The position numbers and the translations under genes were made by a program. Of a stretch of DNA of 64,000 nucleotides, positions 11,382-20,827 are shown in pieces. Numbering within the stretch: position 1 is the stretch's first letter; each line of letters begins with the position of its first letter. The DNA comes from Rhizobiaceae bacterium (GTDB taxonomy: Bacteria > Pseudomonadota > Alphaproteobacteria > Rhizobiales > Rhizobiaceae): the NCBI GenBank assembly GCA_017643495.1, contig JAEPNK010000001.1, positions 787,623 to 851,622 of the forward strand, read 5' to 3'. The notes beneath the pieces were generated by a model. The model did no database searches, was not told the origin of the DNA, and saw only the letters and a program-made list of their open reading frames with translations.

Positions 11382-11382
11382 C

Positions 11383-12531
11383 TCACTCGAATGTCTTGCG
11401 CGGATCGAATGCGTCACGGATGGCTTCGCCGATGAAGATCAATAATGAAAGCATGAGCGAGATGACAAAAAATCCGGACATGCCGAGCCAGGGCGCTTGA
11501 AGGTTGTTTTGACCCTGTTTCAACAACTCTCCGAGGGAAGGGGATCCCGGTGGCAGGCCGAAGCCGAGAAAGTCCAGCGATGTAAGTGTGGTGATCGAAC
11601 CGTTGAGAATGAAGGGCAGGAATGTCAGTGTTGCAACCATCGCATTTGGCAGCAGGTGCCGGAACATGATGGTCCCGTTGTTCACCCCGAGCGCCCTTGC
11701 GGCATTGACATATTCAAAATTGCGGGCACGCAGAAATTCTGCGCGAACCACACCAACAAAGCCAACCCAGGAAAAAAGCAGCAGTATCCCAAGCAGTATC
11801 CAGAAGCCCGGTGCAAGGATGGCTGCAATGATAAGCAGCAGATAGAGGACCGGCATGGAAGACCAGATTTCGATGAACCTCTGGAATATCAGGTCGACCC
11901 ATCCGCCAAAATAGCCCTGTACTGCACCGGCGCTGACCCCGATCACGGCTGAGAGCGCCGTCAAAATCAATCCAAACAGCACCGATATGCGGAAGCCGTA
12001 TATTACCCTTGCAAGTACATCCCTGGCCTGGTCATCAGTTCCCAGCCAGTTCCAGTTGCCGATATGGCAGTCGGGGTCTTCCGTGCCAAGGGTATATTGA
12101 GAACACCGGGTTTCTGCATCATAGAGCCAGCTTGGCTTTGTCGGTGCCGGTTCGGGAATGTCGGTGTTGGTGGTGCGGAAAGAGTAGCGTACCGGAGGCC
12201 AGATGGCCCATCCGTTTGCGGCAATTGCCTCACGGATTTCAGGAATGCGGTAGTCGGTGCCAGGCAGAAAGCCGTCATCACCCAGAAAGGTTTCTTCCGG
12301 GTAATCGACAAGCAGCGGTGAATAGAATTTCCCCTTGAACGAAATCAGGACCGGTTTGTCATTGGCAATGAATTCGGCGAACAGGGAAAGTCCGAACAAG
12401 ACAATGAAAATCCACAGCGACCAGTATCCGCGCTTGTTTGCCTTGAAGTTTGCCCATCTCCTGCGATTGAGAGGAGAGAGCCAGGTTCGTTGCGGCACGG
12501 TTTGGGCCTGTGTTCCTTCGTTCACGGTCAT
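11383..12531 (-). CDS. yejE: Peptide ABC transporter permease (YejE type)
   Basis: A 382-residue BPD-type permease. The N-terminal membrane segment (about residues 35-52) is followed by a long periplasmic loop typical of YejE, then five membrane segments. The EAA loop reads EFLRARNFEYVNAARALGVNNGTIMFRHLLPNA. Its ATG overlaps the stop of yejB by ATGA. It pairs with YejB to form the channel for oligopeptides (in E. coli, also microcin C). Confidence 0.94.
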   Translation of the reverse strand: MTVNEGTQAQTVPQRTWLSPLNRRRWANFKANKRGYWSLWIFIVLFGLSLFAEFIANDKPVLISFKGKFYSPLLVDYPEETFLGDDGFLPGTDYRIPEIREAIAANGWAIWPPVRYSFRTTNTDIPEPAPTKPSWLYDAETRCSQYTLGTEDPDCHIGNWNWLGTDDQARDVLARVIYGFRISVLFGLILTALSAVIGVSAGAVQGYFGGWVDLIFQRFIEIWSSMPVLYLLLIIAAILAPGFWILLGILLLFSWVGFVGVVRAEFLRARNFEYVNAARALGVNNGTIMFRHLLPNAMVATLTFLPFILNGSITTLTSLDFLGFGLPPGSPSLGELLKQGQNNLQAPWLGMSGFFVISLMLSLLIFIGEAIRDAFDPRKTFE

Positions 12532-13631
12532 CAGACTTTACGAGCCTCAAAATCAATCCGCGGATCAATAACCGTGTAGATCACGTCAGAGACGAGAGTA
12601 ACGACAAGGCCGATCAGGGAGAAAATGTACAAGGTGGCAAAGACGACCGGATAATCGCGCCCTATCACGCTTTCAAACCCCAAGAGGCCAAGGCCATCAA
12701 GTGTGAATATGGTCTCGATGAGCAGGGATCCTGTAAAGAAAGAGGTTATGAATGCCGCCGGAAAACCGGCAATAATAATCAGCATCGCATTGCGGAATAC
12801 ATGGCCGTAAAGCACCCGTGCTTCCTTTAATCCCTTGGCACGTGCTGTTTGAACATACTGTTTGCGGATTTCATCCAGAAACGAGTTTTTGGTCAGAAGG
12901 GTTGTTGTGGCAAATGCCGAAAGGGCCATCGCCGTCAAGGGAAGCGCCAGATGCCAGAAATAGTCTGCAATTTTTGCCGGAAGCGACAGCTCGCTGAAAT
13001 TGTCTGAGGTCAATCCGCGCAGCGGGAACCAGTCAAAGAAGGAGCCGCCCGCGAAGACAACCATGAGGAGAATGGCAAACAGAAAGCCCGGTATTGCATA
13101 GGCAACAATGATCACCCCGCTGGTCCAGATATCAAAAGAGCCTCCGTCATGTACCGCCTTGCGGATGCCGAGCGGAATTGAAATGCCGTAGGACAGGAAG
13201 GTTATCCATATCCCCAGTGATATGGAAACCGGCAGTTTTTCAATGATCAGGTCAAGGACCTCGACATTCTTGAAATAGCTTTCTCCGAAATCAAACCGAA
13301 GATAGTCCCACAGCATTTTGAGAAACCGCTCATGGGCAGGCTTGTCAAAGCCGAACTGCTTTTCAAGCGATGCTATGAATTCCGGATCAAGCCCTTGGGC
13401 CCCGCGATATTTTGATGAAGCATCACCACCGTCAAATCCTTCTTCAAGTGTGGGCAGATCACTGCCGCCACTGACCCGATCGGTGGCAGAGCCTGCCTGG
13501 CCGGTAAGTTCAGCAACGATACGCTCTATGGGGCCGCCGGGGGCAAACTGTATCACTGCAAACGATATAGCCATGATCCCCAGCATGGTGGGTATCATCA
13601 ACAATAACCGTCGCAGGATGTAGGCAGCCAT
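12531..13631 (-). CDS. yejB: Peptide ABC transporter permease (YejB type)
   Basis: A 366-residue permease. The first membrane segment is at the N-terminus (LRRLLLMIPTMLGIMAISFAVIQFAPGGP, the DppB/YejB signature). A large periplasmic insert with TGQAGSATDRVSGGSDLPTLEEGFDGGD follows, as in YejB. The EAA loop is EIRKQYVQTARAKGLKEARVLYGHVFRNA. It lies between the solute-binding protein gene (103 bp gap) and yejE. Confidence 0.94.
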   Translation of the reverse strand: MAAYILRRLLLMIPTMLGIMAISFAVIQFAPGGPIERIVAELTGQAGSATDRVSGGSDLPTLEEGFDGGDASSKYRGAQGLDPEFIASLEKQFGFDKPAHERFLKMLWDYLRFDFGESYFKNVEVLDLIIEKLPVSISLGIWITFLSYGISIPLGIRKAVHDGGSFDIWTSGVIIVAYAIPGFLFAILLMVVFAGGSFFDWFPLRGLTSDNFSELSLPAKIADYFWHLALPLTAMALSAFATTTLLTKNSFLDEIRKQYVQTARAKGLKEARVLYGHVFRNAMLIIIAGFPAAFITSFFTGSLLIETIFTLDGLGLLGFESVIGRDYPVVFATLYIFSLIGLVVTLVSDVIYTVIDPRIDFEARKV

Positions 13632-13734
13632 GCCCTATTCCCCTTTGCTCATGATTCGAAGGGTTGTCCCCCCGACAGGTTTGCCCAAGCCGGAGTTCAA
13701 ATGCAAGGCAATGCCTCTTCTCTTCCCCCCGTTG

Positions 13735-15585
13735 TCAGTTGGCAGCCTTGTGATCGATCCATAGGGAAAGTGTGTCGATACCGACATATCCGGGTTGGGG
13801 AAGCGGTACTTGTATATGCTTCCATTTGGCAAACCATACTTCGGGCACATGCCATTGCGGCACAGCGTAATGGCGCCATTTCAGGATCCGGTCGAGTGCA
13901 TGGGTCAGCGCCAGCAATTCTTCCCGGTCAGGCGCCAGGATGACGCGCTCGACCAGTTCATCAATCAACGGATCCTTGATACCCGCATAATTGCGGCTTC
14001 CCGGCCGGTCCGCGGCTGATGAAGACCAGTACTCGCGTTGTTCGTTTCCCGGCGATGCAGACTGGATCGTTCTCAGGGAAACCATGTCAAAATCGAAACT
14101 GTCTACCCGCGACTTGAATTGGGCGGTATCCAGAATTCGAAGGCTCGTATCGATGCCGATTCTTCGCAATGCCTTCATGTAAACATTGATGTAGCGTTCC
14201 GATTCCTGGCTTGCGCTGATGAACTCGATGGTCAGTGGTTCTCCCTGCGGAGAAACGAGTTTGCGATTGTTGAACGTGAACCCGGCCTCCTGCATCAGTT
14301 TCAATGCTTGCCGCTGGTATTGGCGGGTGGCGGAAGGGTCGCTGTAATCGGGAACTTCAAAGGGCTCTGTGTAAAGTTCTTCCGGAAGCTGGTCGCTGTA
14401 TTCCTTCAGTATCTCGAGTTCTCGTCCTTCCGGTATGCCTTGCGATTCCAGTTCCCCGCCCTCAAAGAAGCTGTCGGTGCGGGTCTTGAGGTCGAAAAAA
14501 AGGTTCCGGTTGAGCGTTTCGAAATCAAGCAGCAGGCTGAGCGCCTTGCGGACCCGCACATCCTTGAACTTTTCCTTGCGGCTGTTGATGAAAAAGCCCT
14601 GGTAAGCCTGGCCCCGTTCAATTGGCAGAACAAGTTTTTCAACCTTGCCCTCTGTTATTCCCCTGAACGTGTATTCATTGACCCAGCGCTGCTCGTCTGT
14701 TTCTACCCAGTAATCTGCAATCTCGCCTTTCTTGAAGGCTTCCCACATGGCGTTTTCGTTCAGGAAATAGGTGTAGCGGATACTGTCAAAATTGTAGCGC
14801 CCCTTTCGTACCGGTATGTCCTTCGCCCAATAATCCTGCACCCGCTCGTAGGTAATGTATTTGCCAAGCTGGAAATCGCCGATTTTGTAGGGTCCCGACC
14901 CAAGCGGCGGTTCGGTTGTTGGTTGGCTGATATCACGTTGCTTGCCGTTGGCATCAGTTCCGGTCCACCAGTGTTTGGGAAGAACAACAAGATCACCCAG
15001 AATGTGCGGTAGCTCGCGGTTTCCTTTCTGGTCAAATCTGAATGTTATTTCACGATCCCCGGTTTTTTCGGCAGATTCGACATTCTGGAAATACTGCGAC
15101 CATAGCGGATAGTTTTCACGCAGCACTTCCATAGACCAGATGACATCCTCGGGTTTGATCGGCTCGCCGTCATGCCATTTGGCATCGGGATGAATACGGT
15201 AGACCGCCCATGAGGAATCGTCGGCTTTCCGGAAGGCATCGGCAACAAGCCCGTAAGAAGCGCCAGCCTGGTCCCGTGATTGCTCCATCAACGTGTCGTA
15301 CAGCAACCCGCCAAAATAGTTTAGTTGAACCGGAGCCCTGCCGCGGACAATAAACGGATTGAATGAGTCGTAACCACCAAATGCCGTCCGTTTCAGGTCT
15401 CCGCCCTTCGGTGCATCCGGATTGGCATGTTCGTAATGTTCGAAGTCGGGGCCGTATTTGAGTTCACCGAAAAGGGCGTCGCCATAGCGCCACTCTGTTT
15501 CGTCTGCCATTGCTGCAACCATGCCCAGCATGGTGATTGAGAATGTAATGCCTGCAAGCAAGCGGATCTGTTTCAGCAACGGCAA
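13735..15585 (-). CDS. yejA: Peptide ABC transporter substrate-binding protein (YejA type)
   Basis: A 616-residue periplasmic SBP_bac_5 (DppA/OppA family) protein. The Sec signal peptide is residues about 1-27 (hydrophobic core ITMLGMVAAMA). Mature features include FGELKYGPDFEHYEHANPDAPKGGDLK, which is diagnostic of the YejA branch, then TWHDGEPI-like AKWHDGEPIKPEDVIWS. It is the first gene of the five-gene minus-strand operon yejA-yejB-yejE-yejF-ghrA and delivers peptides to the permeases. Confidence 0.95.
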   Translation of the reverse strand: MPLLKQIRLLAGITFSITMLGMVAAMADETEWRYGDALFGELKYGPDFEHYEHANPDAPKGGDLKRTAFGGYDSFNPFIVRGRAPVQLNYFGGLLYDTLMEQSRDQAGASYGLVADAFRKADDSSWAVYRIHPDAKWHDGEPIKPEDVIWSMEVLRENYPLWSQYFQNVESAEKTGDREITFRFDQKGNRELPHILGDLVVLPKHWWTGTDANGKQRDISQPTTEPPLGSGPYKIGDFQLGKYITYERVQDYWAKDIPVRKGRYNFDSIRYTYFLNENAMWEAFKKGEIADYWVETDEQRWVNEYTFRGITEGKVEKLVLPIERGQAYQGFFINSRKEKFKDVRVRKALSLLLDFETLNRNLFFDLKTRTDSFFEGGELESQGIPEGRELEILKEYSDQLPEELYTEPFEVPDYSDPSATRQYQRQALKLMQEAGFTFNNRKLVSPQGEPLTIEFISASQESERYINVYMKALRRIGIDTSLRILDTAQFKSRVDSFDFDMVSLRTIQSASPGNEQREYWSSSAADRPGSRNYAGIKDPLIDELVERVILAPDREELLALTHALDRILKWRHYAVPQWHVPEVWFAKWKHIQVPLPQPGYVGIDTLSLWIDHKAAN

Positions 15586-15688
15586 GTCCTCCCGGTATGT
15601 TTCTGGTATCTAACAATAAGGGAGCTCTTGCCGAAAACAAGGCGCATGACCTGCTGATGAATCAGACAAATGTGATGTGGGGCAGATA

Positions 15689-15719
15689 CAAAAAAGGCCG
15701 GAACTTTTGTCCGGCCTTG
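15689..15719 (-). terminator. Rho-independent terminator of the cytochrome c gene
   Basis: On the minus strand, a GGCCGGA stem with a 7-nt loop is closed by TCCGGCC and followed by a run of six T. It lies about 25 bp after the stop of the cytochrome c gene. Confidence 0.8.
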
Positions 15720-15744
15720 TTCAATCTGGTGTTTGGCAAGCTGA

Positions 15745-16566
15745 TTACTGGCTAGCGCCCTCTTCTTCGGAAGCGGGTTGCTCCTCGGATGCAGCGCCTT
15801 CCTGGGCAGGGGTATTGTCTGAACCTGCTTCGGAATTTTCCGTTTCAGCCGAGCCTTCATCGCTTTCGGATGCCTCAGGGTTCTGGGAAGCATCGGATTC
15901 ACCGGAAGCCTCGGACTCTGTTGCTTCCGCATTTGCCGGAGCTTCTTCTTCTGCATTTTCGGTGTTGGCGGCGTCGCCCTCGTTTGCGGTTTCTTCAGCA
16001 GTGTCTGCTGCTGCAGCTTCCGGATCAGGCAATGGTGCCGGGGTGGCTGACAGGCTGCGAAGATAGGCAACAATGTCTGCTCGGTCTTCAACGTCTTTCA
16101 GACCTGCAAAGCCCATTGATGTGCCTTTGACATATGTCTTTGGCTTCCAAAGAAATCCGTTGAGCTCGTCGTAGGTCCACTGCTTTCCGTTGCCGTATTC
16201 GGTGAGGGCACCGGAATATCCAAAGCCGTCAACAGAAGCGATATCGCGGTTGACTACACCATAAAGTGCAGGTCCAACCTTGTTCGCTCCGCCCTGTTCA
16301 AACGTGTGGCAAGCTGCACAACGTTTGGCGACACCCTGTCCCGCTTCGACACTGGCATTTGCAAGCAGTGCAGCAATCGGCTCGTATGCCGGTCCGGTAT
16401 CTTCTTCGGCTTCCCCGCCGCTGCTTTCGGCCACTTCAATCAGGTAGCCCGGCTCTTCCGGCACTTCTGAATGGAATATGCCGTCAGAAACAAAATTCAG
16501 GGACATGACAATGAAAATAACGCCGAGAACCGACATTGCAATTTTGTTGAACTCAAATGAATCCAT
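15745..16566 (-). CDS. Membrane-anchored class I cytochrome c with acidic tail
   Basis: A 273-residue protein. An N-terminal uncleaved anchor (residues about 9-27) is followed by a cytochrome c domain: heme attachment CAACH at Cys83-His87, probable axial Met151 in KGTSMGFAG, and terminal helix DIVAYLRSLS. This matches the CycM/cytochrome c552 group that carries electrons from the bc1 complex to oxidases. From about residue 180 to the end it is a low-complexity tail of Glu, Ala, Ser and Asn, with almost no positive charge. The tail is unusual for the family, although acidic extensions do occur. It is divergent from kdsB. Confidence 0.92.
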   Translation of the reverse strand: MDSFEFNKIAMSVLGVIFIVMSLNFVSDGIFHSEVPEEPGYLIEVAESSGGEAEEDTGPAYEPIAALLANASVEAGQGVAKRCAACHTFEQGGANKVGPALYGVVNRDIASVDGFGYSGALTEYGNGKQWTYDELNGFLWKPKTYVKGTSMGFAGLKDVEDRADIVAYLRSLSATPAPLPDPEAAAADTAEETANEGDAANTENAEEEAPANAEATESEASGESDASQNPEASESDEGSAETENSEAGSDNTPAQEGAASEEQPASEEEGASQ

Positions 16567-16775
16567 AATGAAACTCCTGGCGTGCGGGCTGGTCCCGGTG
16601 CTTATTCAGGCTGACCAAGCAAAACCGTGGCCGATATTCCTCTATTAACATCCGCTCGCGGGAACCTATTGTGTTTGCAGCCATGATACAACGCTTGTAT
16701 GCAGGTTCCCGGTGAGACTTTTTGACACTATTCGCAGACTGATTACCCAACTTTCTTCAGATAATCCACGGTAAA
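16567..16775. promoter_or_regulatory. Divergent promoter region, cytochrome c / kdsB
   Basis: 209 bp between two divergent starts that must hold promoters for both. I saw no strong consensus hexamers or inverted repeats to place them. Confidence 0.4.
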
Positions 16776-17504
16776 ATGACAAAAACGCTTATACTTATCC
16801 CGGCCCGCATGGCCTCCACCCGCTTGCCGGGCAAGCCGCTTGCAGATGTTGCAGGCCTGCCAATGGTCTGTCAGGTCGTTGAACGGGCTAGGGAGGCGGA
16901 TGTGGGCGATATCGTTGTCGCAACGGACGCTGAGGAAATCCGGATTGCAGTCGAAAGGCACGGCGCAAGGGCGATCATGACACGCACGGATCATGAATCC
17001 GGATCCGACAGGATTTGGGAAGCCTTGTTGGCAAGTGATCCTGGCGGGGCTGTTTCAACAATCATCAACCTGCAAGGCGACTTGCCGACGATCAGTGCAG
17101 CCACAATCAGGAGTGCGTTGCTGCCGCTTGAGGAAAAGTCTGTCGACATAGCAACGCTTGCTGCTGAAATCCGTGATGATGAAGAACGGGACAATCCGAA
17201 TGTCGTGAAAGTTGTCGGGACGCCGAGTGGGGCTGAACGTCTTCGGGCCTTGTATTTCACCCGCGCCCGTGCGCCCCATGGAGATGGCCCGCTCTATCAT
17301 CACATAGGGCTCTATGCCTATCGGCGCGAGGCTCTTGGAAAATTTGTATCCCTCGCGCCGTCAATTCTCGAACGGCGCGAGAAACTGGAACAGCTTAGGG
17401 CACTGGAGAACGGAATGCGGATTGATGTGCAGCTTGTGGAAGAGGTTCCTGCCGGTGTAGACACGCCGGAAGATCTTGAACAGGCAAGGCGCTTCTTCAA
17501 ATAA
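16776..17504 (+). CDS. kdsB: 3-deoxy-manno-octulosonate cytidylyltransferase
   Basis: A 242-residue enzyme that makes CMP-Kdo from CTP and Kdo for lipopolysaccharide core synthesis in the cytosol. The nucleotide-binding start [20 protein letters not shown] is diagnostic, followed by [18 protein letters not shown] and INLQGDLP; the C-terminus [12 protein letters not shown] is also typical. Length is normal. It is followed closely by pheA, and cytochrome c-kdsB-pheA is a common order in rhizobia as I recall. Confidence 0.97.
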   Translation: MTKTLILIPARMASTRLPGKPLADVAGLPMVCQVVERAREADVGDIVVATDAEEIRIAVERHGARAIMTRTDHESGSDRIWEALLASDPGGAVSTIINLQGDLPTISAATIRSALLPLEEKSVDIATLAAEIRDDEERDNPNVVKVVGTPSGAERLRALYFTRARAPHGDGPLYHHIGLYAYRREALGKFVSLAPSILERREKLEQLRALENGMRIDVQLVEEVPAGVDTPEDLEQARRFFK

Positions 17505-17533
17505 TTTTTGATTACTGATTGCGGATGGACATC

Positions 17534-18409
17534 ATGACGAGTGGCAAAACGGGCAAGATAGCATTTCAGGGAGCCAAGGGGGCAAATTCGGAGATTGCCT
17601 GCCGCGACGTGTATCCCGACATGGAACCGGTTCCATGCGAGACATTTGAGGACGTTTTCAAGGAGCTTGAAAACCACAGTGTCGATCTTGCGATGATCCC
17701 GATTGAGAACACCCTTGCTGGCCGGGTGGCAGATATCCACTATCTTCTGCCCCGTTCAAAAAGCTTCATTGTAGGCGAGTATTTTCTGCCGATCCGTTTT
17801 GACCTGATGGTATTGCCCGGTGTGAAGATCGAAGAGATCGAAACCGTTTACAGTCATATTCACGGGTTGGGACAATGCCGGGAAATAATTTCGAGATATG
17901 GCTGGAAAACCCGGAATGGGGGCGATACGGCCGGTTCCGCTAAATACGTGGCAGAAAAAGGCGACAGGACAAGTGCCGCCTTGGCACCGGCCTTGGCATC
18001 AGAAATATACGGACTGGAAACCCTTGAGGAAAGCGTGGAGGATGCGAAGCACAATACTACGCGCTTTGTTATACTGTCCCGCGAGCCGGCGCCGGTCCAC
18101 CCTTCCGGTGAAGAAACCATTACGACGTTTCTCTTCCAGGTGCGCAACATACCCGCAGCGCTGTACAAGGCCATGGGCGGGTTTGCCACCAATGGCATCA
18201 ACATGACCAAGCTGGAAAGCTATCAGTTGGGTGGGGAGTTCACCGCAACCCAGTTCTATGCTGATGTCGTGGGGCATCCCGAAGACAGAAACCTCAAGCT
18301 TGCGTTCGAGGAGCTGGAGTTTTTCACGGAAGAATTCAGGATTCTCGGAATTTATCCGGCAACAAAAGGGCGCAACAAGGTCAAGCCCCCGTCGACCAGT
18401 GCGCTATGA
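17534..18409 (+). CDS. pheA: Prephenate dehydratase
   Basis: A 291-residue monofunctional enzyme converting prephenate to phenylpyruvate in phenylalanine synthesis. The catalytic domain begins IAFQGAKGANSEIA and contains IPIENTLAGRV and the TRF motif in HNTTRFVIL. The C-terminal ACT domain (TTFLFQVRNIPAALYKAMGGF, KLESYQ) is the phenylalanine-sensing part. The start at 17534 gives the usual family N-terminus; ATG 17525 is an alternative. The last 29 bases overlap the end of nudC, which converges from the other strand. Confidence 0.95.
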   Translation: MTSGKTGKIAFQGAKGANSEIACRDVYPDMEPVPCETFEDVFKELENHSVDLAMIPIENTLAGRVADIHYLLPRSKSFIVGEYFLPIRFDLMVLPGVKIEEIETVYSHIHGLGQCREIISRYGWKTRNGGDTAGSAKYVAEKGDRTSAALAPALASEIYGLETLEESVEDAKHNTTRFVILSREPAPVHPSGEETITTFLFQVRNIPAALYKAMGGFATNGINMTKLESYQLGGEFTATQFYADVVGHPEDRNLKLAFEELEFFTEEFRILGIYPATKGRNKVKPPSTSAL

Positions 18410-19325
18410 GGGCTGAGGAGATTGCCCGGTTTGGCGGACATATAAATCCGTCAGGATGCTCTTGCCTGAGCATCAACAACACTTCGTCCCGGGTGAACCA
18501 ACGGCAGTCTTCCAGTTCGGATTCATCCATGTTGATTTCATCGCTGGTTGCTTCGCCGTAAAGGCCAAGCATCAGTGAATGAGGGAACGGCCAGGGCTGG
18601 CTTGCATGATAGGCGACCCTTCCAACCCGGATGCCGCTTTCTTCAAACGTTTCACGGCGCATGGCATCTTCCATTGTCTCGCCAGGCTCCACAAATCCGG
18701 CCAGTGTGGAATACCAGCCTTCCGGAAAATGAGGGCTGCGCCCCATCAGGCACTTGTCCCCGCTCACCGTCAACATGATGACAACCGGATCTGTTCTGGG
18801 AAAGAATTTCGCATCACATGCAGGGCAGTCCCTGCGGTATCCGCCAATCCGGCTTTCTGTCGGGGAGCCGCATCTTCCGCAATGGCGGTTCATGGCATTC
18901 CAGTGAAGCATGCTTCCTGCCTGGGCTATTGCACCGGCATCCTCTTCGCCGACACTCCCCGAATAAAGCAGGCTTCTCAGGTCATAGATGTCCCAGGGTT
19001 CCCTGGCTTCTTCCCAGATGTCCTCAAGAGGCAGCGCGACCTGCGGGCCATCCTCACCGATACCCAGCAGAATTGCATCATCAAACCGTGGGCCGAGTTG
19101 TTCAGCCTCGGTGTTTGAAAACAACACCCGGACTTGGTCGGTTTTGCTGAGGATGACGCGGTTGCCTGAAAACAGATAGTAGCGTGTTGCGGGATCAGCC
19201 ATTGCCTTTCCCAATGTTTCTTCGTCCCTGTTTTCCGCATCCCGCACGAGGCGGTTGCGGGAAAAGCCAACCAGGCTGGAGGGTTCAGGGTCGGGCAGAA
19301 GGTTGAAGTCGATGGGCATCGGCAA
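18381..19325 (-). CDS. nudC: NAD+ diphosphatase / NADH pyrophosphatase NudC
   Basis: A 314-residue Nudix hydrolase. It contains the zinc ribbon HCGRCG...DCPACDAKFFPRTDP and the Nudix box GFVEPGETMEDAMRRETFEESGI, followed by the NudC-specific SQPWPFPHSLM. It cleaves NAD(H), and in enterobacteria it also removes NAD caps from RNA. It overlaps the end of pheA in convergent orientation by 29 bp and is followed by the HIT gene 6 bp downstream of the nudC start on the other side, so HIT and nudC are likely co-transcribed. Confidence 0.95.
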   Translation of the reverse strand: MPMPIDFNLLPDPEPSSLVGFSRNRLVRDAENRDEETLGKAMADPATRYYLFSGNRVILSKTDQVRVLFSNTEAEQLGPRFDDAILLGIGEDGPQVALPLEDIWEEAREPWDIYDLRSLLYSGSVGEEDAGAIAQAGSMLHWNAMNRHCGRCGSPTESRIGGYRRDCPACDAKFFPRTDPVVIMLTVSGDKCLMGRSPHFPEGWYSTLAGFVEPGETMEDAMRRETFEESGIRVGRVAYHASQPWPFPHSLMLGLYGEATSDEINMDESELEDCRWFTRDEVLLMLRQEHPDGFICPPNRAISSALIAHWSTGA

Positions 19326-19330
19326 ATCTC

Positions 19331-19735
19331 TTAAAGGGCGTTTTGCAAATTCTGGACCAGCTTGTCTGCCGTTGCCGGATCATAAGGCGCGCCTTCTCCG
19401 TAGCCCCATACCGGACCAGGCCAGTTTGGGTCTCCGTTGCTGCGCGCAACTACATGTATGTGCAATTGCCGAACCATGTTGCCAAGTGAAGCGATGTTGA
19501 CCTTCTCGCAGCCGGTAATTGCTTTCAGCACGCTGGCAGAATTGGCAATTTCCAGATCAATGTCCTGCCTCTGGTCTGTAAACAGTTCATGCCATTCCAC
19601 GGCATCTTCCATTCGCGGCACGAGGATGAGCCAGGGCCATCGTTTGTCATTGGCCAGCAGCAACTCGCAGCTGTCCATGCTTTTGACGGCGAAAGTGTCG
19701 GCTGCAAGCTTGGGATCAAGTCGGAATTCGGTCAT
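19331..19735 (-). CDS. HIT family nucleotide-binding protein
   Basis: A 134-residue histidine-triad protein, with the triad in LHIHVVAR near residue 92. It starts at the ATG at 19735; the frame also contains a TTG at 19741. HIT proteins hydrolyse or transfer nucleotides from dinucleotide or adenylated substrates; the substrate here is unknown. Its stop is 5 bp upstream of the nudC start, which suggests an operon of two nucleotide-cleaning enzymes. Confidence 0.9.
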   Translation of the reverse strand: MTEFRLDPKLAADTFAVKSMDSCELLLANDKRWPWLILVPRMEDAVEWHELFTDQRQDIDLEIANSASVLKAITGCEKVNIASLGNMVRQLHIHVVARSNGDPNWPGPVWGYGEGAPYDPATADKLVQNLQNAL

Positions 19736-19821
19736 GGCCAAGCCTTACCACCGGATGCGGCCATCAGGAATAGCCTCCTGTGAAAATATAGCGGCCGCTT
19801 TTTGGTCTCCGGACACCTGGA

Positions 19822-20721
19822 TCAGTAGTCAATCGGTGTCAGGTATTTGTCTTGCTTGTGCCAGTCCCAATAGGTTTTCATGATCGCTTCGCTAATGGGG
19901 CCGATTTTGCCATTCCCCAATATGCGTGTGTTGGCTTTTGTGACTGGCACTGGCCCGCCAGCTGTTGTTGCCGTAAAAATCTCATCCGCATCAAGGAACT
20001 CCGAGACATTGATGTCCCTTGCCTCGCAGGGATAACCGAGCTCACTGCATATCTCGATTACGGTCTTGCGGGTAATGCCTTCAAGCATTCCGGATCGAGG
20101 CGTGATGACTTCACCATCTGTTACGGCAAATACATTGAACCCCGGTCCCTCTGTGACGTGCTCCTGTTCGTCCAGCAGCACGCATGTATCGAACCCTGCA
20201 TCAAGGGACTCAAACAGGGCTCGCGTCATGTCTCCCCAATGGTAGTTTTTCACCCTGGGGTCGACCGCCTCGGGCGAGATACGGCGCGACGTTGATGCCA
20301 CCATGATATGTGCCCCGCGTTTCGCGACTTCCGGCTTGATGACCCAGACAAAAGGCACTGCCCATGCATAGAAATGATTGTCACAGAGCCGCGGGTCACG
20401 TGTGCCGGGGATGGAAGGCGTTCCCCGACTGGCCACCATCGAGACGTATGCAGATTTCAAGCCGGTTGCCGCGACGACATCATTGAGAATTTTTCTGATG
20501 CTCTCGCGGTTCTGGCCGATATCGAGGCGCAGCGAGTTAACAGAAGCCTCAAACCGGTCGAGATAGTCATCAAGCCGGAAAAAGCTGCCTTCCCATGCAT
20601 GGACAACATCATAGGTTATGTCTGAACGAGTCAGCCCCCAGTCGAGCACTGATATCCCTGCATCGGCAATGGGCATGATCCGGTCCTGCATCCATGCTGC
20701 GCCTTTAGTAAAATCTTCCAT
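19822..20721 (-). CDS. Fold-type IV PLP aminotransferase, (R)-amine/D-amino acid transaminase-like
   Basis: A 299-residue class IV aminotransferase. The start at 20721 follows AGGTGAAT; an upstream in-frame start at 20751 is less likely. The PLP lysine is in VKNYHWGDM. The N-terminal region SDITYDVVHAWEGSFFRLDDYLDRF has the Y-D-V pattern and FRLDDH/Y context I associate with (R)-selective amine transaminases rather than with branched-chain or classical D-alanine aminotransferases. The C-terminal part (EIFTATTAGGPVPVTKANTR) fits the same group. The physiological substrate cannot be told from sequence. Confidence 0.8.
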   Translation of the reverse strand: MEDFTKGAAWMQDRIMPIADAGISVLDWGLTRSDITYDVVHAWEGSFFRLDDYLDRFEASVNSLRLDIGQNRESIRKILNDVVAATGLKSAYVSMVASRGTPSIPGTRDPRLCDNHFYAWAVPFVWVIKPEVAKRGAHIMVASTSRRISPEAVDPRVKNYHWGDMTRALFESLDAGFDTCVLLDEQEHVTEGPGFNVFAVTDGEVITPRSGMLEGITRKTVIEICSELGYPCEARDINVSEFLDADEIFTATTAGGPVPVTKANTRILGNGKIGPISEAIMKTYWDWHKQDKYLTPIDY

Positions 20722-20827
20722 CAATTCACCTGCTCCCGAAAGCATTACCATTTTGTAATTTGAACCAGATTACGCGCTCTCCATTTCTATGTCAGGCAAA
20801 TATCTTAAATAATGGATGGCGAGGAAA

